This document shows, piece by piece, positions 52,054-60,896 of a stretch of 64,000 nt of DNA. Numbering within the stretch: the stretch's first letter is position 1; every line of letters starts with the position of its first letter. The translations under genes and the position numbers were made by a program. The notes below the pieces were generated by a model that had not been told where the DNA came from, did not search any database, and was given only the letters and a program-made list of their open reading frames with translations. Source of the stretch: Pelagibacteraceae bacterium AG-349-L17 (GTDB lineage: Bacteria > Pseudomonadota > Alphaproteobacteria > Pelagibacterales > Pelagibacteraceae); NCBI GenBank assembly GCA_003278805.1, contig QCDC01000003.1:1-64000 (forward strand), given 5' to 3'.

Positions 52054-53046
52054 ATGAATAGGAAAGTATCAGTTGCTCCTATGATGGATTGCACAGATCG
52101 TCATGAACGATTTTTTCTAAGATTAATATCCAAAAACACTCTTCTTTACACTGAGATGGTAGTCGATGAAGCTATAAAGAGAGGAGATAAAAAAAAGTTA
52201 TTAGAGTTTAATATTAATGAGAAACCTGTAGCACTTCAATTAGGAGGCTCTTCTCCAAAACTTTTAGCTGAAGCCACTAAAGTAGGCGAAGATTTTGGTT
52301 ATGATGAAATTAATCTAAACCTAGGTTGTCCTAGTAAAAAAGTTGAAAAAAATAGATTTGGTGCTTGTTTAATGAAAGAGCCAAATTTAGTTGCAGATTG
52401 TTTAAGTAAAATGCAATCAGTTACAAAACTACCAGTAACTATTAAAACAAGAATTGGTTACGATAATGTAGAAGATTATGAAAATTTACATAGTTTTATT
52501 TCTACCTTAAAAGCAACCGGAGTTAAAACTTTTATCATTCATGCCAGGAAAGCAATGTTAGGTAAATTTACACCTAAGCAAAATTTAAATATTCCTCCTT
52601 TAAAATACGAATATGTTTATAAACTAAAAAAAGATTTTCCTAATGAAGAGATCATAATTAACGGAGGAATAATCTCAGTGGATGAAATAAAACCTCATTT
52701 AGAAAAAACAGATGGTGTAATGATAGGAAGAGCTGCGTATCACACACCTTATTTATTAGCAGATATTGAAAGAGAAATATTTAATAATGAAGATGTTCCA
52801 AGTAGACAAGATGTAATTGAACAACTCATTCCTTATGTTAAAGAAGAATTAAAAAAAGGAACAAGATTGAATCAAATTATGAGACATACTCTTGGTTTAT
52901 TTCATGGTCAGACAGATGCAAGTTATTGGAAAAAATATTTAAGTGAAAACATGTGTGTAAGAGATGCAGACGTGAAAAAAATTGATCACATCATGGATAA
53001 AATTAAATATAACAATGTAGATACTAGAGTAGGACAGTCTGCTTAA
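52054..53046 (+). CDS. dusA: tRNA-dihydrouridine(20/20a) synthase
   Basis: A 330-residue FMN enzyme that reduces uridine in the tRNA D loop. VAPMMDCTDRHERFFLRLIS at the start identifies the DusA branch. Catalytic C92 in NLGCPSKKV, IIHARKAMLGKFTPKQN and MIGRAAYHTPY are conserved, and the C-terminal helical domain contains RQIMRHTLGLFHGQTDA-like residues (NQIMRHTLGLFHGQ). Full length. Follows rpoZ, probably in one transcript. Confidence 0.94.
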   Translation: MNRKVSVAPMMDCTDRHERFFLRLISKNTLLYTEMVVDEAIKRGDKKKLLEFNINEKPVALQLGGSSPKLLAEATKVGEDFGYDEINLNLGCPSKKVEKNRFGACLMKEPNLVADCLSKMQSVTKLPVTIKTRIGYDNVEDYENLHSFISTLKATGVKTFIIHARKAMLGKFTPKQNLNIPPLKYEYVYKLKKDFPNEEIIINGGIISVDEIKPHLEKTDGVMIGRAAYHTPYLLADIEREIFNNEDVPSRQDVIEQLIPYVKEELKKGTRLNQIMRHTLGLFHGQTDASYWKKYLSENMCVRDADVKKIDHIMDKIKYNNVDTRVGQSA

Positions 53047-53086
53047 TTCAATTCTAACAAACGAATACAGTTATATTATTTTATTA

Positions 53087-53872
53087 ATGGCTTTAACAGC
53101 TATTCCAGTAGGTTTTGTGGCTGGATTATTTGGTATAGGTGGAGGGTTGATAACTGTTCCTTTTTTATATTTTATTTTTGGTTCTTTAGAAATTGATCCT
53201 CAATATGTTATGCATCTTGCTGTTGGAACTTCTTTTGCAATCATAATACCAACATCTACAGTTTCAGTTTTAACACATCATAAATTTAAAGCAGTTGATT
53301 TTGATATTGTAAAGAATTACGGTCTTTTTGTTGTACTAGGAGTTATTATCGGAACTGTTTTTGCAGCTTCTCTAAAAACCAAATCTTTGGTTTTATTTTT
53401 TTCTATAATGATCTTATTTCTAGGAATTTACTTACTTTTAATAAAAGAAAAGGAGCAAAACTTAATTGTTAAAATGAAATTACATTTAAAAGTAATTCTT
53501 GGTTTTCTTGTTGGGTTTATATCTGCTCCTATGGGTATAGGAGGAGCTGTAATGAATGTACCTATCCTTAAGTTTTTCGGTTATTCAATAAATAAAGCTA
53601 TAGGAAGTGCAGCAGCTATAGGTTTTCTAATCGCTCTATTTGGAGCAATAGGATTTCTTCTTTCAGGAAGTTTTTTAAATTCAAGTCTTCCACTAAGTAT
53701 TGGTTTTATAAACATACCAGCATTTTTAATATTTATACCAATTACAACTTTCATGGCTCGGATAGGAGCTAAAACAGTACACAGTATTGATAAAAATAAA
53801 ATTAGTAAGTTTTTTGGAATTTTTCTTTTAGTGGTTTCGATTAAATTTTTTTACGAATACTTAAAATTATAA
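53087..53872 (+). CDS. TSUP/TauE-SafE family membrane permease
   Basis: A 261-residue protein with about eight membrane segments in two repeats, each with the family glycine/proline motif: GFVAGLFGIGGGLITVPFL near the start and GFISAPMGIGGAVMNVPILK in the second half. Members export sulfite, sulfoacetate or other small anions. Taurine and DHPS breakdown releases sulfite, so a sulfite exporter would fit this genome, but no physical link to the sulfonate genes exists. Confidence 0.87.
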   Translation: MALTAIPVGFVAGLFGIGGGLITVPFLYFIFGSLEIDPQYVMHLAVGTSFAIIIPTSTVSVLTHHKFKAVDFDIVKNYGLFVVLGVIIGTVFAASLKTKSLVLFFSIMILFLGIYLLLIKEKEQNLIVKMKLHLKVILGFLVGFISAPMGIGGAVMNVPILKFFGYSINKAIGSAAAIGFLIALFGAIGFLLSGSFLNSSLPLSIGFINIPAFLIFIPITTFMARIGAKTVHSIDKNKISKFFGIFLLVVSIKFFYEYLKL

Positions 53873-53879
53873 CAAGTAA

Positions 53880-54043
53880 AAAAAAAGAGGTGATTTCAGT
53901 CTCCCTCCATCACCTCACAAATCCAAAATAAGTGATTCTTTAAATATTTAAGAACACTTATTAGTTGAAAATGCCTTTTATTAACTAATTTAAAATCAGA
54001 CAATCTTAAGTTGTATTTAGTCTGAAAAAAAAACTCAATTTAG
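53880..54043 (-). ncRNA. Candidate structured RNA with four hairpins and intrinsic terminator
   Basis: Read on the minus strand, the gap downstream of the TSUP gene holds four consecutive hairpins. Their outer arms are CAGAC/GTCTG (about 54024-53997), TTAGTT/AACTAA (53989-53962), AAGTG/CACTT (53960-53931) and GAGGTGA/TCACCTC (53917-53888). The last has the loop TGGAGGGAGACTGAAA and is followed by nine T residues, a good intrinsic terminator. A -10-like TATTAT (54055-54050) would start an RNA of about 164 nt near 54043. No minus-strand gene ends here: the next one stops at 55190 and is antisense to a plus-strand gene in between. No known RNA family was recognised. Confidence 0.5.
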
Positions 54044-54089
54044 CCACACATAATATTTAGTGTTATTATTCTAATTGATACTTTTAAAA

Positions 54090-55193
54090 ATGGTTTCAAT
54101 AAAAGACATTAATAAAAAAATTAAAAATAATTTATTTGATCCAATTGATAAATCAAAAAAAAAATTTTCCTCATTTTTAGAAAATATAAAAAAAAACAAA
54201 GTTAAAAAAGATCAAGAGCGACAAAAACAATTAGAAAAAGAAAAAAAAAGAGAATTAATTTTAGAAAAAAAATTAGCAAAAAAAGCTAAACAGGACGAGC
54301 TAAAAGAAGAAAGAAAAAAACTTCTTTTTCAAAAAAAATTAATTATTGAAAATGAAAAGCAAGAAAAAAAGAACGAAGAAAAAAGACAAAAAATAGAAGC
54401 TCAAAGAATTAAAATAGAGCAGAAAAAAATAAAAGACGAAGAAACAAGAAAACTTAGAGAAGAAGCAAGAAAGCTTAAAGAAGAAGATTTAAGGCTAAAA
54501 ATGTTAGAGAGACAAAGAATTAGAGAAGAAAATATAAAAATTAAAGAGGAACAAATAAAAAATAAAGAAATTGAAGCTCAAAAGAGAAGAGATGAAAAAG
54601 AAAAAGAAAGACAAGAAAAAATAAGATTAAAAGAAATTGAAAGGAAAAATAGACTTGAGGAAGAACAAAGATTAAGAGAGGCAGCTAGGAAGCTGAAATA
54701 TGAACAAGAAAAACTTAAAGAAATGGAAGAAAGATTAAGAGATCTAGAAACCGAAAGACAACAAGAAATTCAAAGACAAATTTTAAAAGAAGAGGCTGAG
54801 CAAAGAGCGAAAGAAGAGGAATTAAGAAATAAAGAAAAAGAACTTAAAGAAGCTGAACGTGAGAGAATAAATAAAGAAAATGAAAGACGTCAAAGAGAAA
54901 GAGAATTGAAAATAGAGGAGGAAAGACAAAAAAGAATTGATGAAGACAACGAGAGAATTAGATTAGCTGAAATTGCCCAAAAAGAGAGAGAAGATGAGGA
55001 AAATAGGCGAATGAAAGAATGGGAGAAAAAATTTGATGAAGAACAACGACTTAAAGAGGAGGAATTGGTTAGAAAGTTTTATAGCGACGAAACTCCTGAA
55101 CAAGAAAATAATCAGGATGGCGATAATTTAGAAACTAAAACTGATAACGATAATTTAGAAAATAAAAACGATGAAGATAATTTAAAAAATTAA
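54090..55193 (+). CDS. Lysine/glutamate/arginine-rich coiled-coil protein
   Basis: A 367-residue protein that is almost entirely charged (K, E, R, Q) from about residue 30 to 330, with heptad-like repeats such as RLREEARKLKEEDLRLKM, so a long single helix or coiled coil is likely. The C-terminal 35 residues form a short acidic repeat (DNLETKTDNDNLENKNDEDNLKN-type units). No signal or membrane segment, so it is not a standard TolA. I chose the ATG at 54090 instead of a TTG five codons upstream. Its 3' end overlaps the phosphomannomutase gene by 4 bp. Function unknown. Confidence 0.7.
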   Translation: MVSIKDINKKIKNNLFDPIDKSKKKFSSFLENIKKNKVKKDQERQKQLEKEKKRELILEKKLAKKAKQDELKEERKKLLFQKKLIIENEKQEKKNEEKRQKIEAQRIKIEQKKIKDEETRKLREEARKLKEEDLRLKMLERQRIREENIKIKEEQIKNKEIEAQKRRDEKEKERQEKIRLKEIERKNRLEEEQRLREAARKLKYEQEKLKEMEERLRDLETERQQEIQRQILKEEAEQRAKEEELRNKEKELKEAERERINKENERRQRERELKIEEERQKRIDEDNERIRLAEIAQKEREDEENRRMKEWEKKFDEEQRLKEEELVRKFYSDETPEQENNQDGDNLETKTDNDNLENKNDEDNLKN

Positions 55194-56644
55194 ATTTTCT
55201 GATCATATTCACCAATCTTACCTGTTTTTTGTAACAAATTGTCAATAAAATCAAAGATTTTTCTCTTTCTTTCATCTGATGTTGGACTTTCAGTAACAAT
55301 AACTAAAGATGGTTTGTTTGAAGATGCTCTTATAAGTCCCCAAGAACCATCTTCAAATGAAAACCTAACTCCATTAACAGTTAAAATATCATTAATAACT
55401 TGGCCATCTATTTCAGTTTTGTTTTCTTTTAAATTTCTAATTTGTTCAACTAGTTCTTCAACAACAATATATTTTTCTTCATCTTTGCAAAAAGGTGCCA
55501 TCGTTGGTGTTTGAAATGTACTAGGTAACTCTCTAATAATTTCACTCATTTTTTTATTTTGATTATCTAGTAAGTGACATACTTGAATTGCTGAATTTAT
55601 ACCATCATCATATCCAAAACCTAATGGCTGATTGAAGAAAAAATGTCCACTTTTTTCAAAGCCCGCTAATGCTTTTTCAGTATTTACTTTTCTTTTAATA
55701 TGAGAATGACCTGTTTTCCAATAAATTGTTTCACAATTATTTTCTAATAAAATTTTATCCTTTGAGTATAGACCTGTTGATTTTACATCTACTACAAATT
55801 TAGAGTTTTTATGTTTGTTTGATAGATTTCTAGCTATTAGAAGACCTATTTTATCTGAAAATATTTCATTACCTTTATCATCAATTACACCAACTCTATC
55901 TCCATCACCATCAAATCCGAAACCTATATCTGCATTATTCTCTTTAACTACTTTTGCTATTTCGTGAAGCATTTCTAGATCTTCAGGATTTGGGTTGTAC
56001 TTAGGAAAATTCCAATTTAGGTTGCAATCCAACTCTATTACTTCACACCCAATACCTCTTAGAATGTCTGGGGCAAAAACACCCGCTGTTCCATTCCCAC
56101 AAGCAACCACAGCTTTAATTTTTTTCTTTATTTTGTTTTTACTAATTAGGTTTTCTTTATAAATTTTATCAAAATCTTTTATTTGTTTTTCACTACCTTT
56201 GCCTTTTGTGAACTTTTTATTTAAGGTTATTTCTTTTAATTCTTTCATTTCTTCAGGTGCATGAGTTAATCCTTTTTTGATACCCATTTTCACACCAGTC
56301 CAACCATTTTCATTATGACTAGCTGTAACCATAGCGACTGCATCTGCATCTAAATTAAATTGTGCAAAATAAACCATTGGTGATAACGAAAGGCCAATAT
56401 CTTCTATGTTGCATCCTGTAGATAATAATCCCTTTTTAAGAGCTGTTTTTATTTCTTCACTATAAGAACGATAATCATGCCCAACTACGATTCTGGGATT
56501 ATCTTTTTTAGTATGTATTTTTATCTGTGTTCCAAGCCCTTTTCCTAGATTCTCTATTCCAGATTGGTTTATATCTTTCTCATACAACCATCGGGCGTCA
56601 TATTCTCTAAAACCAAATGGGTCTATTTTTATGTTTTGATTCAT
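55190..56644 (-). CDS. manB: Phosphomannomutase/phosphoglucomutase
   Basis: A 484-residue alpha-D-phosphohexomutase. FGFREYDARWLYEKDINQ begins the fold, the phosphoserine loop is AMVTASHNENGWTGVKMG, the metal loop reads GFDGDGDRVGVID and the sugar-recognition loop is AGFEKSGHFFF. The phosphate-binding end is RASSNKPSLVIVTES. Full length. It links hexose-6-phosphate to hexose-1-phosphate for the nucleotide-sugar genes in this window. Stands alone on the minus strand, divergent from nrdA by 180 bp. Confidence 0.92.
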   Translation of the reverse strand: MNQNIKIDPFGFREYDARWLYEKDINQSGIENLGKGLGTQIKIHTKKDNPRIVVGHDYRSYSEEIKTALKKGLLSTGCNIEDIGLSLSPMVYFAQFNLDADAVAMVTASHNENGWTGVKMGIKKGLTHAPEEMKELKEITLNKKFTKGKGSEKQIKDFDKIYKENLISKNKIKKKIKAVVACGNGTAGVFAPDILRGIGCEVIELDCNLNWNFPKYNPNPEDLEMLHEIAKVVKENNADIGFGFDGDGDRVGVIDDKGNEIFSDKIGLLIARNLSNKHKNSKFVVDVKSTGLYSKDKILLENNCETIYWKTGHSHIKRKVNTEKALAGFEKSGHFFFNQPLGFGYDDGINSAIQVCHLLDNQNKKMSEIIRELPSTFQTPTMAPFCKDEEKYIVVEELVEQIRNLKENKTEIDGQVINDILTVNGVRFSFEDGSWGLIRASSNKPSLVIVTESPTSDERKRKIFDFIDNLLQKTGKIGEYDQKI

Positions 56645-56736
56645 TACCTATTTTCTTACTCTTTTTTTGTTAATTTCTTGCAAAAAAATTTATTTTTTTA
56701 TTGATTATCATTTTGTCGCGTTCTATAAATGTTCTA

Positions 56737-56791
56737 TTGTACAAAAGTTTATATAGTATATTTACGATAAACGCCTACAACATATAGTTGT
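56737..56791 (+). promoter_or_regulatory. Two NrdR-box-like elements in the nrdAB promoter region
   Basis: Two copies of a TATATAG-type core, at 56750-56756 (AGTTTATATAGTATA) and 56781-56787 (ACAACATATAGTTGT), are exactly 31 bp apart, the three-turn spacing known for NrdR boxes. The second forms perfect 5-bp inverted arms ACAAC/GTTGT. A possible promoter TTGTAC (56737-56742), 16 bp, TATTTA (56759-56764) encloses the first box, so binding would block RNA polymerase. NrdR is the dATP/ATP-sensing repressor of ribonucleotide reductase genes. The rest of the gap shows no further feature. Confidence 0.6.
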
Positions 56792-56824
56792 TTTCGTACT
56801 AATAACAAAATATAATTAAAATTT

Positions 56825-58765
56825 ATGAATAAGATTCTTTCTCAAGCCCTCAAAAAAGCTGTCTCTGAATATAATCCAGAGGTTAAGGAAATTTCTAGGA
56901 TAAATAAGCCTGATCTTTTCTCTTTAAATAATGAAACAGAATTATTTCAAAATGACAAAGGTATCATAATTAAAATTGACCGTTCAAAAGATGCAAATCT
57001 TACAGACTTTGGTAAAGCAACTTTAAAAGACAGATACTTAGGTTTGAACGAATCTTATCAAGATTTATTTGCAAGAGTAGCAAGTACATATGCAGATGAC
57101 AATTTGCATGCTCAAAGAATTTATAATTACATAAGCAATCTTTGGTTTATGCCAGCAACACCAGTTTTATCAAATGGAGGTACAAAAAGAGGATTACCTA
57201 TTTCATGTTTTTTAAATGAAGCGTCTGATAGTTTAGGAGGCATTCTTGATTTATGGAGTGAGAATGTTTGGTTAGCAGCGAAGGGTGGAGGAATTGGAAG
57301 CTACTGGGGCAACTTAAGATCTATTGGTGAAAAAATAGGAAGAGTTGGAAAAACTTCTGGAATAATTCCTTTTATAAAAGTTATGGACTCTTTGACTATG
57401 GCTATCAGTCAAGGATCATTAAGAAGAGGCTCTGCAGCATGTTATCTACCAATTGATCATCCAGAGATCGAAGAATTTATAGAGATGAGAAGACCAACAG
57501 GTGGAGATCCAAATAGAAAAGCATTAAATTTACATCATGGTGTTTTAGTTTCTGATGCGTTTATGAGAGCAGTTGAAACTGATGAACAGTGGGCATTAAA
57601 AAGTCCTGCTGATGGAAGTATTCAGCAAACTATTTCTGCAAGAAATTTATGGATTAGATTATTAACAGCAAGAATAGAAACAGGAGAGCCATATATTATT
57701 TATATCGATACTGTTAATAGACAAATTCCTCAGCATCATAAATTAGCAAATCTAACGGTTAAAACTTCAAATTTGTGTAGTGAAATAACTTTACCAACAG
57801 GAATTGATAAAGACGGAAGAGATAGAACAGCAGTATGTTGTTTATCTTCTTTAAATTTAGAAAAGTATGATGAATGGAAAGATGATCCGGACATGATTAA
57901 TGATGTGATGAGATTTTTAGACAATGTCTTATCAGATTTTATTAATAAAGCTCCTGAGCAATTTAAAGATGCGAAATATTCAGCAGAAAGAGAAAGAAGT
58001 GTTGGTTTGGGTGTAATGGGTTTTCACTCTTTCTTACAAAAAAATAGAATTCCACTTGAATCAGTAATGGCAAAATCATGGAATAAAAAAATATTTAAAA
58101 ATATTGATGAAAAAGTAAATCAGGCATCTAAAGATTTAGCTGAAGAGAGAGGTGCTTGTCCAGATGCAGCTGAGTATGGTTACAAAGAAAGATTTTCTAA
58201 TAAGACAGCAATCGCTCCAACAGCATCAATTTCAATTATTTGTGGTGGAGCATCTCCAGGAGTAGAGCCAATTGCAGCAAACAGCTATACTCATAAAACT
58301 CTGTCAGGTTCTTTTAATGTCAGAAATAGATATCTAGAAGAAATACTGCAAAATCATGGTAAAAATGATGATGAAACTTGGTCTACTATTACTACTAATC
58401 AGGGGTCTGTTAGCCATCTAGATTTTTTAACTGATTTAGAAAAAGATGTATTTAAAACAGCATTTGAGCTTAATCAAAATTGGATAATTGAACTTAGTGG
58501 AGACAGAACTCCTTATATTTCACAAGCTCAATCAGTAAATTTATTTTTACCAGCAGATGTTCATAAAAAAGAATTACACAAAATTCATTTTGATGCATGG
58601 AAGAAAGGCTTAAAAAGTCTTTATTACTGTAGATCAAAATCAATTCAGAGAGCTGAAAATATCAATGATGCTAAATCAACTGATATTACAGCAAATGTTT
58701 ATAAATCTAAAAATCAACAATCTAACGAGCAGCCAGAGTACGAGGAGTGTTTATCATGTCAGTAG
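56825..58765 (+). CDS. nrdA: Ribonucleotide reductase alpha subunit, class I, without ATP cone
   Basis: A 646-residue catalytic subunit reducing ribonucleotides. First redox cysteine C128 (PISCFLNE), radical site N316-C318-E320 (NLCSEIT), second redox cysteine C338 or C339 and a C-terminal CLSCQ shuttle pair (C642, C645) are present. It is about 100 residues shorter than E. coli NrdA: the reductase fold starts almost at once (TDFGKATLKDRYL at 60-72), so the N-terminal ATP-cone that gives dATP feedback is missing. The gene overlaps nrdB. Confidence 0.93.
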   Translation: MNKILSQALKKAVSEYNPEVKEISRINKPDLFSLNNETELFQNDKGIIIKIDRSKDANLTDFGKATLKDRYLGLNESYQDLFARVASTYADDNLHAQRIYNYISNLWFMPATPVLSNGGTKRGLPISCFLNEASDSLGGILDLWSENVWLAAKGGGIGSYWGNLRSIGEKIGRVGKTSGIIPFIKVMDSLTMAISQGSLRRGSAACYLPIDHPEIEEFIEMRRPTGGDPNRKALNLHHGVLVSDAFMRAVETDEQWALKSPADGSIQQTISARNLWIRLLTARIETGEPYIIYIDTVNRQIPQHHKLANLTVKTSNLCSEITLPTGIDKDGRDRTAVCCLSSLNLEKYDEWKDDPDMINDVMRFLDNVLSDFINKAPEQFKDAKYSAERERSVGLGVMGFHSFLQKNRIPLESVMAKSWNKKIFKNIDEKVNQASKDLAEERGACPDAAEYGYKERFSNKTAIAPTASISIICGGASPGVEPIAANSYTHKTLSGSFNVRNRYLEEILQNHGKNDDETWSTITTNQGSVSHLDFLTDLEKDVFKTAFELNQNWIIELSGDRTPYISQAQSVNLFLPADVHKKELHKIHFDAWKKGLKSLYYCRSKSIQRAENINDAKSTDITANVYKSKNQQSNEQPEYEECLSCQ

Positions 58766-59763
58766 CAGAAAAAATTAATAAAGAAATTATTCAACAAAAA
58801 AAGATGGGTCTATTAGTAGAGAACCCTGTGTACAAACCTTTTAGATATCCATGGTGTTATGATGCCTGGTTAACTCAACAAAGAATTCATTGGTTACCAG
58901 AAGAGGTACCTTTGGGAGATGATGTTAGAGATTGGCAAAAAAATTTGTCTCAACCGGAAAAAAATTTATTAACTCAAATCTTTAGATTTTTCACTCAAGC
59001 AGATGTAGAGGTTAATAATTGTTATTTAAGACATTACACAACTGTATTTAAACCAACAGAAGTATTAATGATGATGACAGCATTTGCAGCAATGGAAACA
59101 GTTCATGTAGCTGCTTATTCTCATCTTTTAGATACTATTGGTATGCCTGAGTCTGAATACTCAGCTTTCATGAAATACAAAGAGATGAAAGACAAGTACG
59201 ATTACATGCAAGGTTTCAATGTAAATTCTAAAGAGGATATTGCAAAAACAGTTGCGGTGTTTAGTGCTTTTACAGAAGGATTACAATTGTTTGCTAGTTT
59301 TGCAATTCTATTGAATTTTCCAAGACACAATAAAATGAAAGGAATGGGACAGATAGTTACTTGGTCTGTAAGAGATGAAACACTTCATTGTAATTCTATG
59401 ATCAGAATTTTTAAGGAGTTTATAAAAGAAAATCCTGAAATCTGGACACCTAAACTTAAAAAAGAACTTTATGAAGCTTGTAGAACAATTGTTGAGCATG
59501 AAGATGCTTTTATTGATTTAGCTTTTGAAATGGGTCCTATGGAAGGTTTAACCGCTCAAGAAGTTAAAGGTTACATTAGGTTCATTGCAAATAGACGACT
59601 TATTCAATTAGGATTAGAACCAATTTATGATGTTCAAAAAAATCCACTAACTTGGTTGGATACAATGCTTAATGCTGTTGAGCATATGAATTTCTTCGAA
59701 GGTAGAGCGACTGAATATTCTAAAGCATCAACTCAGGGTACTTGGGCAGAAGCTTTTAGTTAA
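58756..59763 (+). CDS. nrdB: Ribonucleotide reductase beta subunit, class I
   Basis: A 335-residue ferritin-like radical-generating subunit. The iron ligands and radical tyrosine are in AAMETVHVAAYSHLL (ExxH followed by Y four residues later), with the second ligand pair in SVRDETLHCNSMI (ExxxH). I chose the ATG at 58756: GAGGAG at 58742-58747 lies 8 bases upstream, whereas a GTG at 58747 would overlap that Shine-Dalgarno. Overlaps the nrdA end by 10 bp. Confidence 0.94.
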   Translation: MSVAEKINKEIIQQKKMGLLVENPVYKPFRYPWCYDAWLTQQRIHWLPEEVPLGDDVRDWQKNLSQPEKNLLTQIFRFFTQADVEVNNCYLRHYTTVFKPTEVLMMMTAFAAMETVHVAAYSHLLDTIGMPESEYSAFMKYKEMKDKYDYMQGFNVNSKEDIAKTVAVFSAFTEGLQLFASFAILLNFPRHNKMKGMGQIVTWSVRDETLHCNSMIRIFKEFIKENPEIWTPKLKKELYEACRTIVEHEDAFIDLAFEMGPMEGLTAQEVKGYIRFIANRRLIQLGLEPIYDVQKNPLTWLDTMLNAVEHMNFFEGRATEYSKASTQGTWAEAFS

Positions 59764-59771
59764 TCTTAAAA

Positions 59772-60896
59772 TTACCTTTGATTTAACTGCACCACTTTTC
59801 GATGCTTGCTTCCTTTGTAACTAGCTAAAGGTCTAATGAGTTTGTTTGCAGCGTGTTGTTCCATTATATGAGCAGACCAACCGGTAATTCTAGAAATTAC
59901 AAATATCGGTGTAAAAAAATCAGTTTCAAATCCCATTAAATGATAAGTGGGTCCTGTTGGATAGTCTACATTAGGATGTATATTTTTTTCTTTAATCATT
60001 ACTCTTTCAACAATATCGTAAATTTTCTCAAATTTTTTGTCTTTCTTAATTTTTGCAACTTTTGCAAAATATTTCCTCATGGTTGGAACTCTAGAATCAC
60101 CTGATTTATAAACCCTATGCCCAAATCCCATCACCACCTCTTTATTTTTCAAGGCGTTGTTAATCCATTTTAAGGCATTTTCAGGCTTTTTAATTTTGTT
60201 CATCATATGCATAACTTCCTCATTAGCTCCACCGTGAAGAGGGCCTTTTAAACTGGCGATTGCACCTGTTATTGCTCCATGTATATCAGACAAACTGCTA
60301 GTGATTGTTCTTGCCGTAAATGTAGAAACGTTAAAACTATGCTCAGCATAAAGAATTAGAGATACATCAAAAGCCTTAACAATTTCTTTTTGAGGTACTT
60401 TTCCAAAACACATATAGAAAAAGTTTTCAGCAAAAGTTAAAGTTTTTTTTGGTTTAATAATTTTTTTTCCTTTCCTTATTCGGTAAAAAGCAGCAAGTGC
60501 AGTAGGAGTTTTTGCAAAAATTCTTAGGGCTTTTCTCATATTTGCTTCAGGTGAAGAGTCTGTAGTCTCTTTATCTTCCAATCCCATTACACTTACAGCA
60601 GTCCTAGCTACATCCATCGGATGAGATTTTTTTGGCATATGCCTAATAATCTCATATAAATTTTTAGTTAACTCCCTATGATTTCTTTCTTCTTTCTCAA
60701 ATTTTCTAAGTTCAAGAGTATTTGGCAAATCTTTATTTAAAATTAAATATGCAACCTCCTCAAATCTACAATACTCACATAAATCTTGAGCAGCATACCC
60801 CCTATAAGTAAGCGAGTTAATCTCAGGCATTACTTTTGAAACCTCTGTTTCATCAACAACAATACCTAGTAATCCCTTCTTGATATCATCACTCAT
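59772..60896 (-). CDS. prpC: 2-methylcitrate synthase (citrate synthase family)
   Basis: A 374-residue enzyme joining propionyl-CoA and oxaloacetate. EEVAYLILNKDLPN is an early landmark, catalytic histidines are in GPLHGGANEEVM and GFGHRVYKSGDSR, and the aspartate is in ETDFFTPIF. The short length and LLGIVVDETEVSKV start fit PrpC better than housekeeping citrate synthase. Last gene of prpD-prpB-prpC; it overlaps prpB by one base. Confidence 0.92.
   Translation of the reverse strand: MSDDIKKGLLGIVVDETEVSKVMPEINSLTYRGYAAQDLCEYCRFEEVAYLILNKDLPNTLELRKFEKEERNHRELTKNLYEIIRHMPKKSHPMDVARTAVSVMGLEDKETTDSSPEANMRKALRIFAKTPTALAAFYRIRKGKKIIKPKKTLTFAENFFYMCFGKVPQKEIVKAFDVSLILYAEHSFNVSTFTARTITSSLSDIHGAITGAIASLKGPLHGGANEEVMHMMNKIKKPENALKWINNALKNKEVVMGFGHRVYKSGDSRVPTMRKYFAKVAKIKKDKKFEKIYDIVERVMIKEKNIHPNVDYPTGPTYHLMGFETDFFTPIFVISRITGWSAHIMEQHAANKLIRPLASYKGSKHRKVVQLNQR

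Noticed and set aside
53888-53917. Terminator of the plus-strand TSUP gene
   Set aside because: On the plus strand the hairpin is followed by ACAAATCC without a T-run; the T-run lies on the minus-strand side, so it was assigned to a minus-strand transcript.
54075-54089. TTG start five codons upstream for the coiled-coil protein
   Set aside because: The ATG at 54090 begins a better N-terminus (MVSIKDINKK) and no RBS supports the TTG.
58747-58755. GTG start for nrdB three codons upstream
   Set aside because: The GTG overlaps the GAGGAG Shine-Dalgarno that serves the ATG at 58756.
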